Positions 8,128-16,682 of a stretch of 39,965 bases of DNA are shown here, one piece after another. The stretch is from Micromonospora sp. CPCC 205371. Lineage in GTDB: Bacteria; Actinomycetota; Actinomycetes; Mycobacteriales; Micromonosporaceae. A program made the position numbers and the translations under genes. Every line of letters begins with the position of its first letter. Position 1 is the first letter of the stretch. The stretch covers positions 1-39,965 of the forward strand of contig NZ_JAIBNX010000056.1 of assembly GCF_026130045.1 (NCBI RefSeq). The letters are read 5' to 3'. Below the pieces are notes generated by a model. That model did not search any database. It worked only from the letters and a program-made list of their open reading frames with translations, and was not told where the DNA came from.

Positions 8128-8784
8128 ATGCTCGACAAGCGCCTGTACCACCACCTGGTGACGTGGCTCGGCCAGTGGCCGCCCGGCCGGGAGCTCACCG
8201 TTGTCGGCTCGGAGCGGCGCACGTTGCCGGGTTGGGACGGTGCCGTGCACCCGCTGGTCGGTGTCGGCACGCCCGTCGGCACGGTGCTGTCCGTGCCGCC
8301 GTCCCGCGCGGCCGCCGTTCGTGCGCTGGCCGACCTTCCGATGGAGGACCTGCTGGCGAAGCTGCCGGAGGCGGCAGGGCTGGACGCCGACCGCCGCGTG
8401 TACCGGGGCGTGTTCCGGTACAGCCTCGGGCCGGAGGACCTGCCCGATGCCGGGGAGTGGCTGCCGGTCGACGATCCGGTGGTGCCGGAGTGGCTGCGCC
8501 CGTTCGGTGGCGAGGTCCTGGTCGCCCGTTCCCCGTCGGGCGGCTACCTGGCGGGCGTCGGCATCAAGCGGCACGACCAGTACGGCAACGAGATCGCGGT
8601 CGGCACCGAGGAGGAGGCCCGCGGGCGGGGTCTGGCTCGACGGCTGGTCGCGCAGGCGGCTCGCCGCATTCTCGATGAGGGCGCGGTGCCGACCTACCTG
8701 CACGCGCCCGACAACACGGCCTCCGCTCGCGTTGCCGAGGCGGCCGGCTTTCCCGACCGCGGTTGGTCGGTGTACGGCGCTTAG
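8128..8784 (+). CDS. GNAT family N-acetyltransferase
   Basis: A 218-residue protein. The C-terminal half is a GNAT/FR47-like acetyltransferase: the acetyl-CoA loop lies in EEARGRGLARRLVAQAARRIL (Q/RxxGxG/A-type, about residues 171-190), followed by PTYLHAPDNTASARVAEAAGF, the usual beta4-alpha4 signature with N and A-A-GF. The N-terminal 90 residues are less conserved. The acceptor substrate is unknown. The gene converges on the membrane-protein gene with a 3-nt gap. Confidence 0.8.
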   Translation: MLDKRLYHHLVTWLGQWPPGRELTVVGSERRTLPGWDGAVHPLVGVGTPVGTVLSVPPSRAAAVRALADLPMEDLLAKLPEAAGLDADRRVYRGVFRYSLGPEDLPDAGEWLPVDDPVVPEWLRPFGGEVLVARSPSGGYLAGVGIKRHDQYGNEIAVGTEEEARGRGLARRLVAQAARRILDEGAVPTYLHAPDNTASARVAEAAGFPDRGWSVYGA

Positions 8785-8787
8785 GGC

Positions 8788-9897
8788 CTAGCTTTCGACC
8801 GCGCGCGTGCCTTGGCGCTTGATGAGCGGCCGGCCCGGTTCGCGCGGCGGTTGCGATGGCTCGGGTGTGGGCGGCGGGGAAGGCGGTGGCACCACCGCTT
8901 CCGGGTCGATGCGGCCAGACTCGGAGCTGGGTATGCGGTTGAGCACGCTATGTGCCTGCCGGTCGACCATGCGCGTGACGAGCTGCTGGGCGTACCCGAG
9001 CACGATGGCGTATCCGACTATCTGCTGTGTGCTGTCCAAGGCGGACAGTCCAGGTAGGAACCTCCCGGCGAGCAGGAGCAGCGCGGTGAGCGATATGAGC
9101 GCGCCGGCCGGCAGTTTCAGCAGCGCGAGGGCGACGGGTACCCCGTACGGCGTGGACGTGCCGCGCATCCCGCGGATCGACACCATCGCGCTGAGCGCAC
9201 CGCCCACCAATCCGAGGAACTCGACGAGCGCGATGTCGCCACCGCTCGGCTGACCATCCCGGCCGGTGGGGCACCGGGCGCCGTCGAAGCAGAGGTTGAT
9301 GGTGGAGGGCTGCCATACCCCGAGCGCGGCCAGCCCGGCGGCAAGTAGGAAGAGCATCACCGTGGTCGCCAGGATGACGTTGCGCAGGCTGCGCACCCGC
9401 GTGTACTGCTCGTCGGACGCGATGAAGGCCCACTGGAGCGCTGTGCGGTACGCCGACCGGTCGGCGGCGCTGACCCGGCTGGTGTCGCCCCATTCGTCGA
9501 TGAGCCGGCGGCTCGCCTCGGCGCGTCGGCGGTCGTCGGCGGCGAGGGTCCGCTCGACAAGTCCAACGACGGCGTGCCGCCCGGTGTTCAGGTCTTCGGG
9601 CGGCTGCACGGAGACGAGCAGCAACTCCGCGTTGTGCAGGTTGATCCAGGCCGCGTCGACGAGCGCGCCGTTCCACCAGTCGTGGAAGCGCGTCCACCAG
9701 TGGCCGCGCGTTATCGCCGCGTCGATGGCGGCTTTGAGGTGCCCTTCGACGGCCGGCGCGACCCGGTCCCAGCCCTCGGTGTCCTGGACGGCGAGGAGTT
9801 GGGCGCGGAGGTAGCTGGCGCGGGCCACCACGAGTTCCCGCCAGCCGGTGGCTTTCTTGGGGCGCGGAACCGCGAAGGTCGGCGCGGGGTGCGTCAT
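8788..9897 (-). CDS. Membrane protein of unknown function
   Basis: 369 residues; I do not recognise a named family. The first 170 residues are a soluble, charged, mostly helical region with a Trp-rich patch (GHWWTRFHDWWNGALVDAAW, about 65-84). Four hydrophobic segments follow at about 173-195, 222-241, 254-280 and 291-309. A conserved-looking LVTRMVDRQA stretch comes next, then a Pro-rich cytoplasmic-type tail with PPPSPPPTPEPSQPP. A short Cys-bearing loop (NLCFDGARCPTGRDG) lies between the first two segments. A TTGACA hexamer sits at 9929-9934 on the minus strand, about 32 nt upstream, but without a convincing -10 box. Confidence 0.7.
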   Translation of the reverse strand: MTHPAPTFAVPRPKKATGWRELVVARASYLRAQLLAVQDTEGWDRVAPAVEGHLKAAIDAAITRGHWWTRFHDWWNGALVDAAWINLHNAELLLVSVQPPEDLNTGRHAVVGLVERTLAADDRRRAEASRRLIDEWGDTSRVSAADRSAYRTALQWAFIASDEQYTRVRSLRNVILATTVMLFLLAAGLAALGVWQPSTINLCFDGARCPTGRDGQPSGGDIALVEFLGLVGGALSAMVSIRGMRGTSTPYGVPVALALLKLPAGALISLTALLLLAGRFLPGLSALDSTQQIVGYAIVLGYAQQLVTRMVDRQAHSVLNRIPSSESGRIDPEAVVPPPSPPPTPEPSQPPREPGRPLIKRQGTRAVES

Positions 9898-9988
9898 ACC
9901 CTTTGGGATCTCAAAGGTCCCGGTGCTCTGTCAACGCCTTTGTCGCCTAGGCGTCCCATATGCGAAGTGATTCACCGCGAGCGCAGAA

Positions 9989-10022
9989 CCGCGGGCCCGG
10001 TCGGGGGGTGCCGGGCCCGCGG
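9989..10022 (-). terminator. Strong hairpin, probable terminator of the family 3 glycosidase gene
   Basis: CCGCGGGCCCGG (9989-10000) and CCGGGCCCGCGG (10011-10022) form a perfect 12-bp stem with a 10-nt loop. It lies about 110 nt past the glycosidase stop codon. No T tract follows, as is common in high-GC actinomycetes. Confidence 0.55.
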
Positions 10023-10133
10023 CCCGCTGGTTTCCCCAGGCCGTGGCTTACTGCGTCGTAACGCTACGTGGTGCTAAATCGCGTTTCAAGAGGAGAAGGG
10101 GCGAATTGAGCCGTTCGGCCGAGTACGGACCAA

Positions 10134-11594
10134 CTACTCTCCGTGACTTCCGGTCAGTCCGAGCGCTTCCGCCGCTGCCCTGCCGTTGGCGTGGCTCGCG
10201 CCAAAGGTGGTGACGAACGCCCGCGCGCCCACAGGACGCCAGCTCGACGGCCAGCCCATCTCGACGACCGCGACCGGGTGCTTGACGGCCAGCGCCTCGA
10301 TCAGCGCGCGGGCCGCGGGCACCCGGTGGGCGTGCCGCCCGACGACCACGATCGGGCGGTCGCCGGCCCGGGCCAACATCTCGGCAGTGTCGGTCTCGGC
10401 GGCCACCACACGAAGGTGCTCCGGGCCATTGAGGTGCGGACCGAGCCCCCAGGGCACCCGGCCCTCGGCGATGGTGGACGAGGACACGAGCTGTATGACG
10501 AGGGGAACGCCGGCCCCATCGAGCGAGCCCTCCACGCGTACCGCTTGACGCGCGGCGGCGTACCCGAGATCCGGCGCTGAGACGCCCGGCGCGGGCCGTG
10601 CGGCCCACGCGGCGAGCGCGGCGACCCGCTCCGCGGCGTCCTCGACCCGTGCCGCCGGCAGGCGGGCGCCGGCGAGGGGCGGCGCGATCTCCCCTGCGAC
10701 CCCCTCCCCCAGCGCCGCGTCGACCCTCGCGCCGATGCAGAGCAGGTCGGCACCGGCCAGCAGCGCGGGTACCGCGGCCCGCGCGGTGCCGCCAGCCGCT
10801 AGCGCGGCCCCTTTCATCTCCAGCGCGTCGGTGACCACCACGCCCGTGAAGCCCAGCTCGTCGCGGAGCAGGTCGACCAGTGCCGCCCGGCTGAAGGTCG
10901 CCGGAGCCGAACCGGTGAGCTCCGGCACCCGGATGTGCGCGCTCATGACCGCGCGCGTTCCGGCATCGACCACGGCCCGGAACGGAGGAAGGTCCCGGGT
11001 GCGCAGGAGGTCGAGCGGCGCGTCCACGGTGGGCAGTTCCAGGTGCGAGTCGGCGACGGTCGCGCCGTGGCCGGGGAAGTGCTTGGCACAAGCGGCGACA
11101 CCGGCCTCCTGGAGCCCCGCGACGGCCGCGGCGGCGTGCGCGGCAACCCGTTCGGTGACGGCGCCGAAGGACCGGGTGCCGATGATCGGGTTGTCGTCGG
11201 CCGTGTTGACGTCGACGGTGGGTGCGAGGTTCAGGTTGATGCCGGTGCCGGCCAAGTCATTGCCGATCGCCTGATATATCCGCCGGGTCAGGTCCGGATC
11301 GTCCACCACGCCCAGTGCGGCGTTGCCGGGATACGGGCTCCCCGTCGCGTGCGCGAGCCGGGTGACGTCCCCACCCTCCTCGTCGATCGCGATCAGTACG
11401 TCGGATCGCGCGCCGCGCAGGGCACCCGCGAGCGCCGCAATTTGCGTAGCCTTGTTGATGTTGAATCCGAAGAGCGTGTATCCCGCCAGCCCTTCGCCGA
11501 CAAGGTCGAGGGCCCATGGCGGCGCGGTCGTGCCAGGAAAGGCGGCCAGCAGTGTGTGTAGCGCGAGCCGGCGTAGCCCTGGATCGGTCGACAC
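10134..11594 (-). CDS. Glycoside hydrolase family 3, beta-N-acetylhexosaminidase-like
   Basis: A 486-residue cytoplasmic-type GH3 enzyme, most like NagZ/beta-N-acetylglucosaminidases that release GlcNAc from wall or chitin fragments. The TIM barrel carries DEEGG (71-75), the GH3 N-acetylhexosaminidase signature KHFPGHG (171-177) with the Asp-Ser-His general acid/base element at 182-184, and the nucleophile Asp256 in TDALEM. A second C-terminal domain of about 150 residues resembles GH3-C. I chose the GTG at 11594 because AAGGGGAG lies about 9 nt upstream; the frame extends to 11648. No signal peptide is seen. It is divergent from a ROK regulator, which fits amino-sugar control. Confidence 0.88.
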   Translation of the reverse strand: MSTDPGLRRLALHTLLAAFPGTTAPPWALDLVGEGLAGYTLFGFNINKATQIAALAGALRGARSDVLIAIDEEGGDVTRLAHATGSPYPGNAALGVVDDPDLTRRIYQAIGNDLAGTGINLNLAPTVDVNTADDNPIIGTRSFGAVTERVAAHAAAAVAGLQEAGVAACAKHFPGHGATVADSHLELPTVDAPLDLLRTRDLPPFRAVVDAGTRAVMSAHIRVPELTGSAPATFSRAALVDLLRDELGFTGVVVTDALEMKGAALAAGGTARAAVPALLAGADLLCIGARVDAALGEGVAGEIAPPLAGARLPAARVEDAAERVAALAAWAARPAPGVSAPDLGYAAARQAVRVEGSLDGAGVPLVIQLVSSSTIAEGRVPWGLGPHLNGPEHLRVVAAETDTAEMLARAGDRPIVVVGRHAHRVPAARALIEALAVKHPVAVVEMGWPSSWRPVGARAFVTTFGASHANGRAAAEALGLTGSHGE

Positions 11595-11683
11595 CTTGTG
11601 TGCTCCCCTTTCTAGCGAGTATCCCCCCGGCCGGCCGGATGACCGCACCCATGCTTCCGCGGGACTACGCTACGGCTTACTCG

Positions 11684-11712
11684 GTTAAGTCGGTAAGGTC
11701 AAACTGTAAGGT
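11684..11712. promoter_or_regulatory. Direct repeats, candidate operator between glycosidase and ROK genes
   Basis: Three related heptamers, GTTAAGT (684-690 of 11 kb), GTAAGGT (11693-11699) and GTAAGGT (11706-11712), lie in an AT-richer patch within the divergent promoter region. The two exact copies are 13 nt apart. They are positioned to control both genes and are reasonable binding sites for the ROK regulator, but this is inferred from position alone. Confidence 0.35.
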
Positions 11713-11736
11713 TTCTTTAGTACTAGAGGACGGTAC

Positions 11737-12910
11737 ATGGCCTCCCCGCGCCTGCCCGGCACCCCGCGTCTGCTCCGCGCGCTCAACGACCGCGCCGCGC
11801 TGGAGCTCCTGCTATCCCGCGGCCCCCTTACCCGGGCACAGCTCGGTGAGTTAACCGGTCTCAGCAAGGTGACAGCCTCGCAACTCGTCGAACGGCTAGA
11901 AGAGCGCGGGCTCGTGACGCGCGTGGGCGAGCAGGCCGGCGGCCGCGGTCCCAACGCCCAGCTGTACGCCGTGACGCCGAGCAGCGCCCACGTCGTCGGC
12001 GTGGTGGTCGATGCCGACGGGGTCGTGGCCGCCTGTGCCGACATCACCGGCACGGTCGTCGGTCGGGTCGAGCAGTCCACTAAGGACACCGACGACCCGG
12101 TGGGCGTGGTGCACAACGCGGTCGTGCGCGCCGCCAGCAGCGCCAAAGCCGACCTGGGCACCGTCAAGCGGGTCGTGCTCGGCACTCCCGGCCTCGTCGA
12201 CCCCGGCACCGGTGACATCACGTTCGCGTGGAACCTGCCCCGCTGGCACCGCGGTCTGCTCGCCGCGTTGCGCGAAGACCTGCACACGCCCGTCGTGTTC
12301 GGCAACGACGTCAACCTCGCCGCCGTCGCCGAGGCGCACGACGGCGCGGCCAAGGGCGTCGACGACTTCGTGCTCATCTGGATCGGCGGCGGCGTGGGCC
12401 TCGCGATCATGCTGGGCGGTCGGCTGCACCAGGGCAGCACCGGCGCCGCCGGTGAGATCGGATACCTGCCGGTGCCGGGCGCGCCCATCCCGCGCGACGC
12501 GTACCGGCGGTCCAAGGGCGCCTTCCAGCAGGTGGCCGCCGCCGACGCGGTGCGGGCGGTCGCGCGCGAGCACGGCTTCCGGGCCGCGAGCGCGGCCGAG
12601 GCGGTACGCACCGCCCTCGCCGCCGGCACCAAAGGCGGCCCGGTGCTCGACGAGGTGGGCCGCCGGCTGGGGCTCGGGGTCGGCCAGCACGTGCGTGGTG
12701 CTCGACCCACCGCTCGTCGTGCTCTCCGGCGAGGTCGGCCAGGCGGGCGGCAGCGCGCTGGCGGAGCGGGTACAGCACGAGGTCGCCGCGATCACGCTGG
12801 TGGCGCCGCGGGTCGTGGTGAGCGAGGTGGCCGAGGAGCCGGTGCTCAAGGGTGCTCTGCTCACCGGCCTTCACGCGGCGCGCGACGAGGTGTTCGGGTC
12901 GACGGTGTAA
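11737..12910 (+). pseudogene. ROK family transcriptional regulator with a +1 frameshift
   Basis: The product reads as a full-length ROK repressor if one base is removed. An N-terminal winged helix (LLSRGPLTRAQLGELTGLSK, about residues 29-48) is followed by the ROK/sugar-kinase fold with GTPGLVDPGTGDI, FGNDVNLAAVAEA, GGGVGLAIML and GSTGAAGEIGY. The frame then breaks at about 12682: an extra G changes GV-ASTCVVLDPPLVVLSG into unrelated sequence, and the true C-terminus continues in the next frame to the TAA at 12908-12910. The usual zinc motif CxCGxxGC after GEIGY is absent (PVPGAPIPRDAYRRSKG instead). The ATG at 11737 has GAGG 8 nt upstream. It may be a pseudogene or a sequencing error. Confidence 0.8.
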
Positions 12911-12926
12911 GCGCTGCGCTCGCTTA
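12908..12926. terminator. Compact bidirectional hairpin containing both stop codons
   Basis: TAAGCG (12908-12913) and CGCTTA (12921-12926) form a perfect 6-bp stem with a 7-nt loop, exactly between two convergent genes. The stop codon of the ROK gene (TAA, plus) and that of the ABC permease (TAA, minus) are the outer ends of the stem. Confidence 0.45.
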
Positions 12927-13880
12927 TGCCAGGTCGCGCTGGCGGAAGGACGCGAATGCGCCGACCGCCACCACGGCCACCAACGCTGTCAGCACGATCA
13001 GGCCGTGTGCCCAGGTCAGCGAGTAGGAGCATTCCGCGAAGGACCCTACGCAAGGCCCGTCGTAGAACGTGACGCGGCCGTCCATCCACGCGCCCAGGTA
13101 GGTGGACAGCATGAACGTCTCGGGCCGGCCGGTCTCGACGACCTCCATCACGATGCGCGCGCCGACCTCCCAGACGATCGCGTACCCAGCCACGACACCC
13201 ATCGCCGCGGCCGTGTGCCGGCCCAGTGTGGCCAGGCAGAAGCCGAGCGTCGCGGCACCCAGCCCGAGCAGCAGGCCGCGGACGACGACCATCGCCAGAT
13301 CGCCCCAGAACTCCGCGTCGACGTCGCCCGGCAGCCCGTTGACCTGTGCGATCACCCAGAACGACGCGATGTATCCGACCGTGGCGACGACGGCTACCGC
13401 AAGCACTGAAGCGAGCAGGGTGCCGAGCTTCGTGCCCAGGACGGTGAGCCGCTGTGGTCGCCACAGCAGCAGGTTCGTCATGCCGCCCGAATTCAGCTCC
13501 GCGCCAACGAACGAGGCCGCCACCAGAAAGCTGAAGAGCGCGAGGAAGGCCACCATGAAGTAGACGAGGTCGCGGATCTCGCGCTCGAAGACGAAGACGC
13601 CGAACAGGTAGTCCTCGAGGCGGGGCTTCCGCTCGCTCAGGGTCTGGCAGAAGTCCGTGGTCCCTTGGCCGGACTCGCAGAGCTGCTGCATCTGCTCCTG
13701 GCGCGACTCCTCCTGTACGACCTGGAACTCGGCCCGCTCCCACTCGGCGGCGGTCGGCACATGGGAGCTCGCCACCGTGGTCCCGATCGTGACCACGAAG
13801 GCGCCGACCAGCAGCACCAGCATCAACTGCGTGAACCGGCGGGCCAGCAGCCGGCTCAGCTCGGCGCGTACCAGGCTCAT
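12924..13880 (-). CDS. ABC-2 type transporter permease
   Basis: A 318-residue integral membrane protein with about six hydrophobic segments: 18-38, then after an extracellular-type loop of about 70 residues 107-127, 152-178, 196-217, 223-240 and near the C-terminus 289-308. It fits the ABC-2 permease family, which pairs with one ATPase to export drugs, lipids or peptides or to act in stress response. The long first loop holds two Cys, and two more occur in the last loop (PCVGSFAEC), possibly disulphide-forming. The start codon overlaps the ATPase stop (ATGA at 13877-13880), so the two are translationally coupled. Confidence 0.85.
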   Translation of the reverse strand: MSLVRAELSRLLARRFTQLMLVLLVGAFVVTIGTTVASSHVPTAAEWERAEFQVVQEESRQEQMQQLCESGQGTTDFCQTLSERKPRLEDYLFGVFVFEREIRDLVYFMVAFLALFSFLVAASFVGAELNSGGMTNLLLWRPQRLTVLGTKLGTLLASVLAVAVVATVGYIASFWVIAQVNGLPGDVDAEFWGDLAMVVVRGLLLGLGAATLGFCLATLGRHTAAAMGVVAGYAIVWEVGARIVMEVVETGRPETFMLSTYLGAWMDGRVTFYDGPCVGSFAECSYSLTWAHGLIVLTALVAVVAVGAFASFRQRDLA

Positions 13881-14881
13881 TTCGCGTCTCCCTCGACCAC
13901 CGTCACCGACAGATCCTGCTCGGCGCCGGGGCGCACCGCGTCGTCGACCTGCTTGTGTGCCCCCGGCTCGGGCACGGTGCCGGTGAGCTGGAGGAAGACG
14001 CTCTCAAGGTCGGGAGTAAGCGGGGTCAGCTCGCGCACCCACATGCCCTGGCCGCCCAGCGTCTCGCTGACCCACGCCGGGTCGGCCAGGTCGCCCACCA
14101 CGAAGTGGTCATCGTGGACGGTCACCGGCAGCCCAGCACCGCGGATCACCTCCGCGGCCCGTTCGTGGCCGGCGACGCGTACTCGATATTCGCCCTTGTC
14201 GAAGCCCGACACCACCTCGGACACCGGTCCGCTCACCACCCGCCGGCCGCGCGAGATGATCGTCACGTGGTCGCAGATCAGCTGGATCTCGGCCAGGATG
14301 TGGCTCGACACCAGCACGGTCACGCCGGCAGCCGCCAGGTCGCGCATCAGGTCGCGCATCTCCCGGATGCCGGCCGGGTCCAGGCCGTTGGCCGGCTCGT
14401 CGAGTATCAGCAGCTCCGGCTGCTTCAGCAGCGCCGACGCGACCGCCAGCCGTTGCTTCATGCCCAGCGAGTACCCCTTGACCCGCTCGTCGCCGCGATC
14501 ACGCAGCCCGACCTGGTCGAGCACCTCTTCCACGCGATCGTGCGGCACACCGCCGGCCGTGGCGAGCAGCCGGAGCGTGCGGCGGCCGGTGAAGTTGCCG
14601 AAGAACTGCGGGCTCTCCACGATCGCGCCGACCCGGCCGGCGACCGCTGGCAGTTCGGCGGGCGACTGACGACCCAGTACCGCCATCCGGCCATCGTCGG
14701 CGTGAACCAGCCCGAGGAGCGCGCGAAGGGTGGTGGTCTTGCCCGAGCCATTCGGGCCGAGGAACCCGTGCACCTGACCGGCCTCGACGGTCATGTCGAA
14801 GCCGTCGAGGGCGACCCGGGCGCCGCCGCGCAGCGTGCGGAACGTCTTGCGCAGCCCCTCGATCTGGATGACCACACTCAT
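13877..14881 (-). CDS. ABC transporter ATP-binding protein (exporter type)
   Basis: A 334-residue ATPase for the downstream ABC-2 permease. Walker A is GPNGSGKT, the signature is YSLGMKQ, Walker B is LLILDEP, followed by NGLDP and the H-loop SSH. The C-terminal extension of about 100 residues, ending in ESVFLQLTG, is typical of the CcmA/DrrA-like ABC-2 ATPases. The start is the ATG at 14881; a TAGGGT box 8 nt upstream implies a leaderless transcript. Together with the permease it forms a two-gene operon. The cargo is unknown. Confidence 0.9.
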   Translation of the reverse strand: MSVVIQIEGLRKTFRTLRGGARVALDGFDMTVEAGQVHGFLGPNGSGKTTTLRALLGLVHADDGRMAVLGRQSPAELPAVAGRVGAIVESPQFFGNFTGRRTLRLLATAGGVPHDRVEEVLDQVGLRDRGDERVKGYSLGMKQRLAVASALLKQPELLILDEPANGLDPAGIREMRDLMRDLAAAGVTVLVSSHILAEIQLICDHVTIISRGRRVVSGPVSEVVSGFDKGEYRVRVAGHERAAEVIRGAGLPVTVHDDHFVVGDLADPAWVSETLGGQGMWVRELTPLTPDLESVFLQLTGTVPEPGAHKQVDDAVRPGAEQDLSVTVVEGDAK

Positions 14882-14889
14882 GGCGTTGA

Positions 14890-14895
14890 ACCCTA
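14890..14895 (-). promoter_or_regulatory. Putative -10 box, leaderless promoter of the ABC-2 operon
   Basis: On the minus strand TAGGGT ends 8 nt before the ATG at 14881, with no Shine-Dalgarno sequence. The same hexamer and spacing occur before the GNAT gene at 8128. Confidence 0.4.
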
Positions 14896-14950
14896 CGGTG
14901 AGCGTCACACCTGTGGGGGGTAGGCCGGTCCGCCGTGGTTGGATGGTCCA

Positions 14951-15745
14951 GTGCCCGCGGCGAACGACGATCTGGTGATTGACCTCGACGGAGTCGGTGT
15001 AACTCGCTCCGGCGCGCATCTGTTGCGCGACCTCACCTGGCGGGTCGAGTTGGACGAACGGTGGGTCGTGCTCGGCCCGAACGGCGCCGGCAAGACCACG
15101 CTTCTCAACATCGCAGGTGCCCGGCTCTACCCCAGCACGGGCACCGCGCGCGTCCTGGGCGAACGGCTCGGACGCACCGACGTCAACGAGTTGCGCACCC
15201 GGATCGGCCTGTCCAGCGCCGCGCTCGCCGAGCGGATTCCCGGCGACGAGATCGTGCACAACGTCGTGGTGACCGCCTCCTGGGGCGTCGTCGGGCGCTG
15301 GCGCGAGCGGTACGAGTCGATCGACGAGGTGCGCGCCCGGGCGCTGCTCGACCAGTTCGGCGTTGCGGGGTTGGCCGACCGCGCGTACGGGACGCTGTCG
15401 GAAGGCGAGCGTAAGCGCGTGCAGATCGCCCGCGCCCTCATGACCGATCCCGAGCTGCTGATGCTCGACGAGCCGGCCGCCGGGCTCGACCTGGGTGCCC
15501 GCGAAGACCTGGTGAACCGGTTGGCCGAGCTGGCCTACGACCCGGACGCGCCGGCGATCGTGTTGGTCACTCACCACGTCGAGGAGATACCGCCAGGCTT
15601 CACCCACGCGATGTTGCTGCGCGAGGGCGGCGTGGTCGCGCAAGGTCTGATCGGCACGGTACTGACCAGCGACAACCTGTCGAAGACGTTCGGCATACCG
15701 CTGAAGCTGGAGCGGTCGGGAGAACGATTCACCGCCTTCTCCTGA
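14951..15745 (+). CDS. Stand-alone ABC ATPase (ModF/YlmA-like)
   Basis: A single ABC ATPase domain of about 264 residues. Walker A is GPNGAGKT, the Q-loop region is IGLSSAALAERIPGDE, the signature is LSEGERKR (variant LSxGE), Walker B is LLMLDEP, then AAGLD and the H-loop THH. The insertion after the Q-loop (VVTASWGVVGRWRERY) and the ending KTFGIPLKLERSGERFTAFS match actinobacterial proteins annotated as ModF/YlmA-like. No permease gene is next to it. A GTG at 14951 is preferred; an in-frame TTG lies at 14939. It is divergent from the ABC-2 operon, and the ribokinase gene follows 18 nt later. Confidence 0.85.
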   Translation: MPAANDDLVIDLDGVGVTRSGAHLLRDLTWRVELDERWVVLGPNGAGKTTLLNIAGARLYPSTGTARVLGERLGRTDVNELRTRIGLSSAALAERIPGDEIVHNVVVTASWGVVGRWRERYESIDEVRARALLDQFGVAGLADRAYGTLSEGERKRVQIARALMTDPELLMLDEPAAGLDLGAREDLVNRLAELAYDPDAPAIVLVTHHVEEIPPGFTHAMLLREGGVVAQGLIGTVLTSDNLSKTFGIPLKLERSGERFTAFS

Positions 15746-15751
15746 TCGGAC

Positions 15752-15757
15752 TAGACT
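15752..15757 (+). promoter_or_regulatory. Putative -10 box, leaderless promoter of the ribokinase gene
   Basis: TAGACT ends 6 nt before the ATG at 15764 and there is no Shine-Dalgarno sequence. Transcription would start at or within a base of the ATG. Confidence 0.45.
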
Positions 15758-15763
15758 CCGTTG

Positions 15764-16660
15764 ATGCGTCAGCCCCGTGTCGTTGTGGCCGGCAGCGCCA
15801 ACATGGACCTGGTCGCGACCTCTCCGGTGTTACCCCGACCGGGCGAGACCGTGCTCGGCAACGCCTTCACGATGGTGCCCGGCGGTAAGGGAGCCAACCA
15901 GGCGATCGCCGCGTCCCGGGCCGGCGCCTCCTGCTCGTTCCTCGGTGCGATCGGGTCCGACGCGTTCGGCGTGACCCTCAAGGCGCGGCTCGCCGCGTCC
16001 GGAGTCGATAGCGCGCACGCCAGAGTTGTTTACGGCTCATCGGGCGTGGCCCTCGTCGTCGTCGAAGCCGAAGGCGAAAACACCATCGTCGTCATCCCAG
16101 GAGCCAACGGCGCGTTCACCGCGCTGACCGAGGCTGAGCTCGCCACCATCCAGGGCGCCGACGTGCTCGTGTGCCAGCTCGAGATCCCCGTCGAAACGGT
16201 CACGCAGGCGGCCGTCGCCGCCCGCGCGGCAGGAGTCCGGGTACTGCTGAACGCCGCCCCCGCGCGCGACCTGCCCGACGAGTTACTCGCGGCTGTCGAC
16301 TTGCTCGTCGTCAACGAAGGCGAGGCCCAGGCCATCCTCGGCAGCGGTCGCGACGACCCGGCGGCGTTACTTTCGGTCGTGCCGCGCGCGGTCGTCACCC
16401 TCGGCGACGAGGGCGCCTGGTATGTATCCCGCGATGGCGAGGCCACCCGCGTGCCGGCCTTCAAGGTCGATACGGTCGACTCGACGGCGGCCGGTGACGC
16501 GTTCACCGGCGCGTTGGCGGTGGGATGGGGCGAAGGGCGCGATCTGGTCGACGCGGTGCGCTGGGCGTGCGCGGCCGGCGCCGTCTGCGCCCGCCGTCTA
16601 GGCGCGTCCGTATCGCTGCCAACCCGCGACGAGATCGACGCACTGTACGCCTCGGCTTGA
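15764..16660 (+). CDS. rbsK: Ribokinase / PfkB family sugar kinase
   Basis: A 298-residue PfkB kinase, probably phosphorylating ribose to ribose 5-phosphate with ATP. The N-terminal signature includes GSANMDLV and GGKGANQA. The second includes NAAPARDLP and LLVVNEGEA, and the C-terminal anion hole with the catalytic base is DSTAAGDAFTGALA (Asp at TAAGD), the form seen in ribokinases. The ATG at 15764 is preferred over the TTG three bases upstream. No ribose transporter is adjacent, so the exact sugar is inferred from similarity only. Confidence 0.85.
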   Translation: MRQPRVVVAGSANMDLVATSPVLPRPGETVLGNAFTMVPGGKGANQAIAASRAGASCSFLGAIGSDAFGVTLKARLAASGVDSAHARVVYGSSGVALVVVEAEGENTIVVIPGANGAFTALTEAELATIQGADVLVCQLEIPVETVTQAAVAARAAGVRVLLNAAPARDLPDELLAAVDLLVVNEGEAQAILGSGRDDPAALLSVVPRAVVTLGDEGAWYVSRDGEATRVPAFKVDTVDSTAAGDAFTGALAVGWGEGRDLVDAVRWACAAGAVCARRLGASVSLPTRDEIDALYASA

Positions 16661-16682
16661 ACCCGCGAGTCATGCTGGAAGC

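Noticed and set aside
6513-8282. A 589-codon minus-strand frame opposite the end of glutamate dehydrogenase
   Set aside because: Same reason: Arg/His/Gln-rich translation without domains, fully covered by a conserved gene on the other strand.
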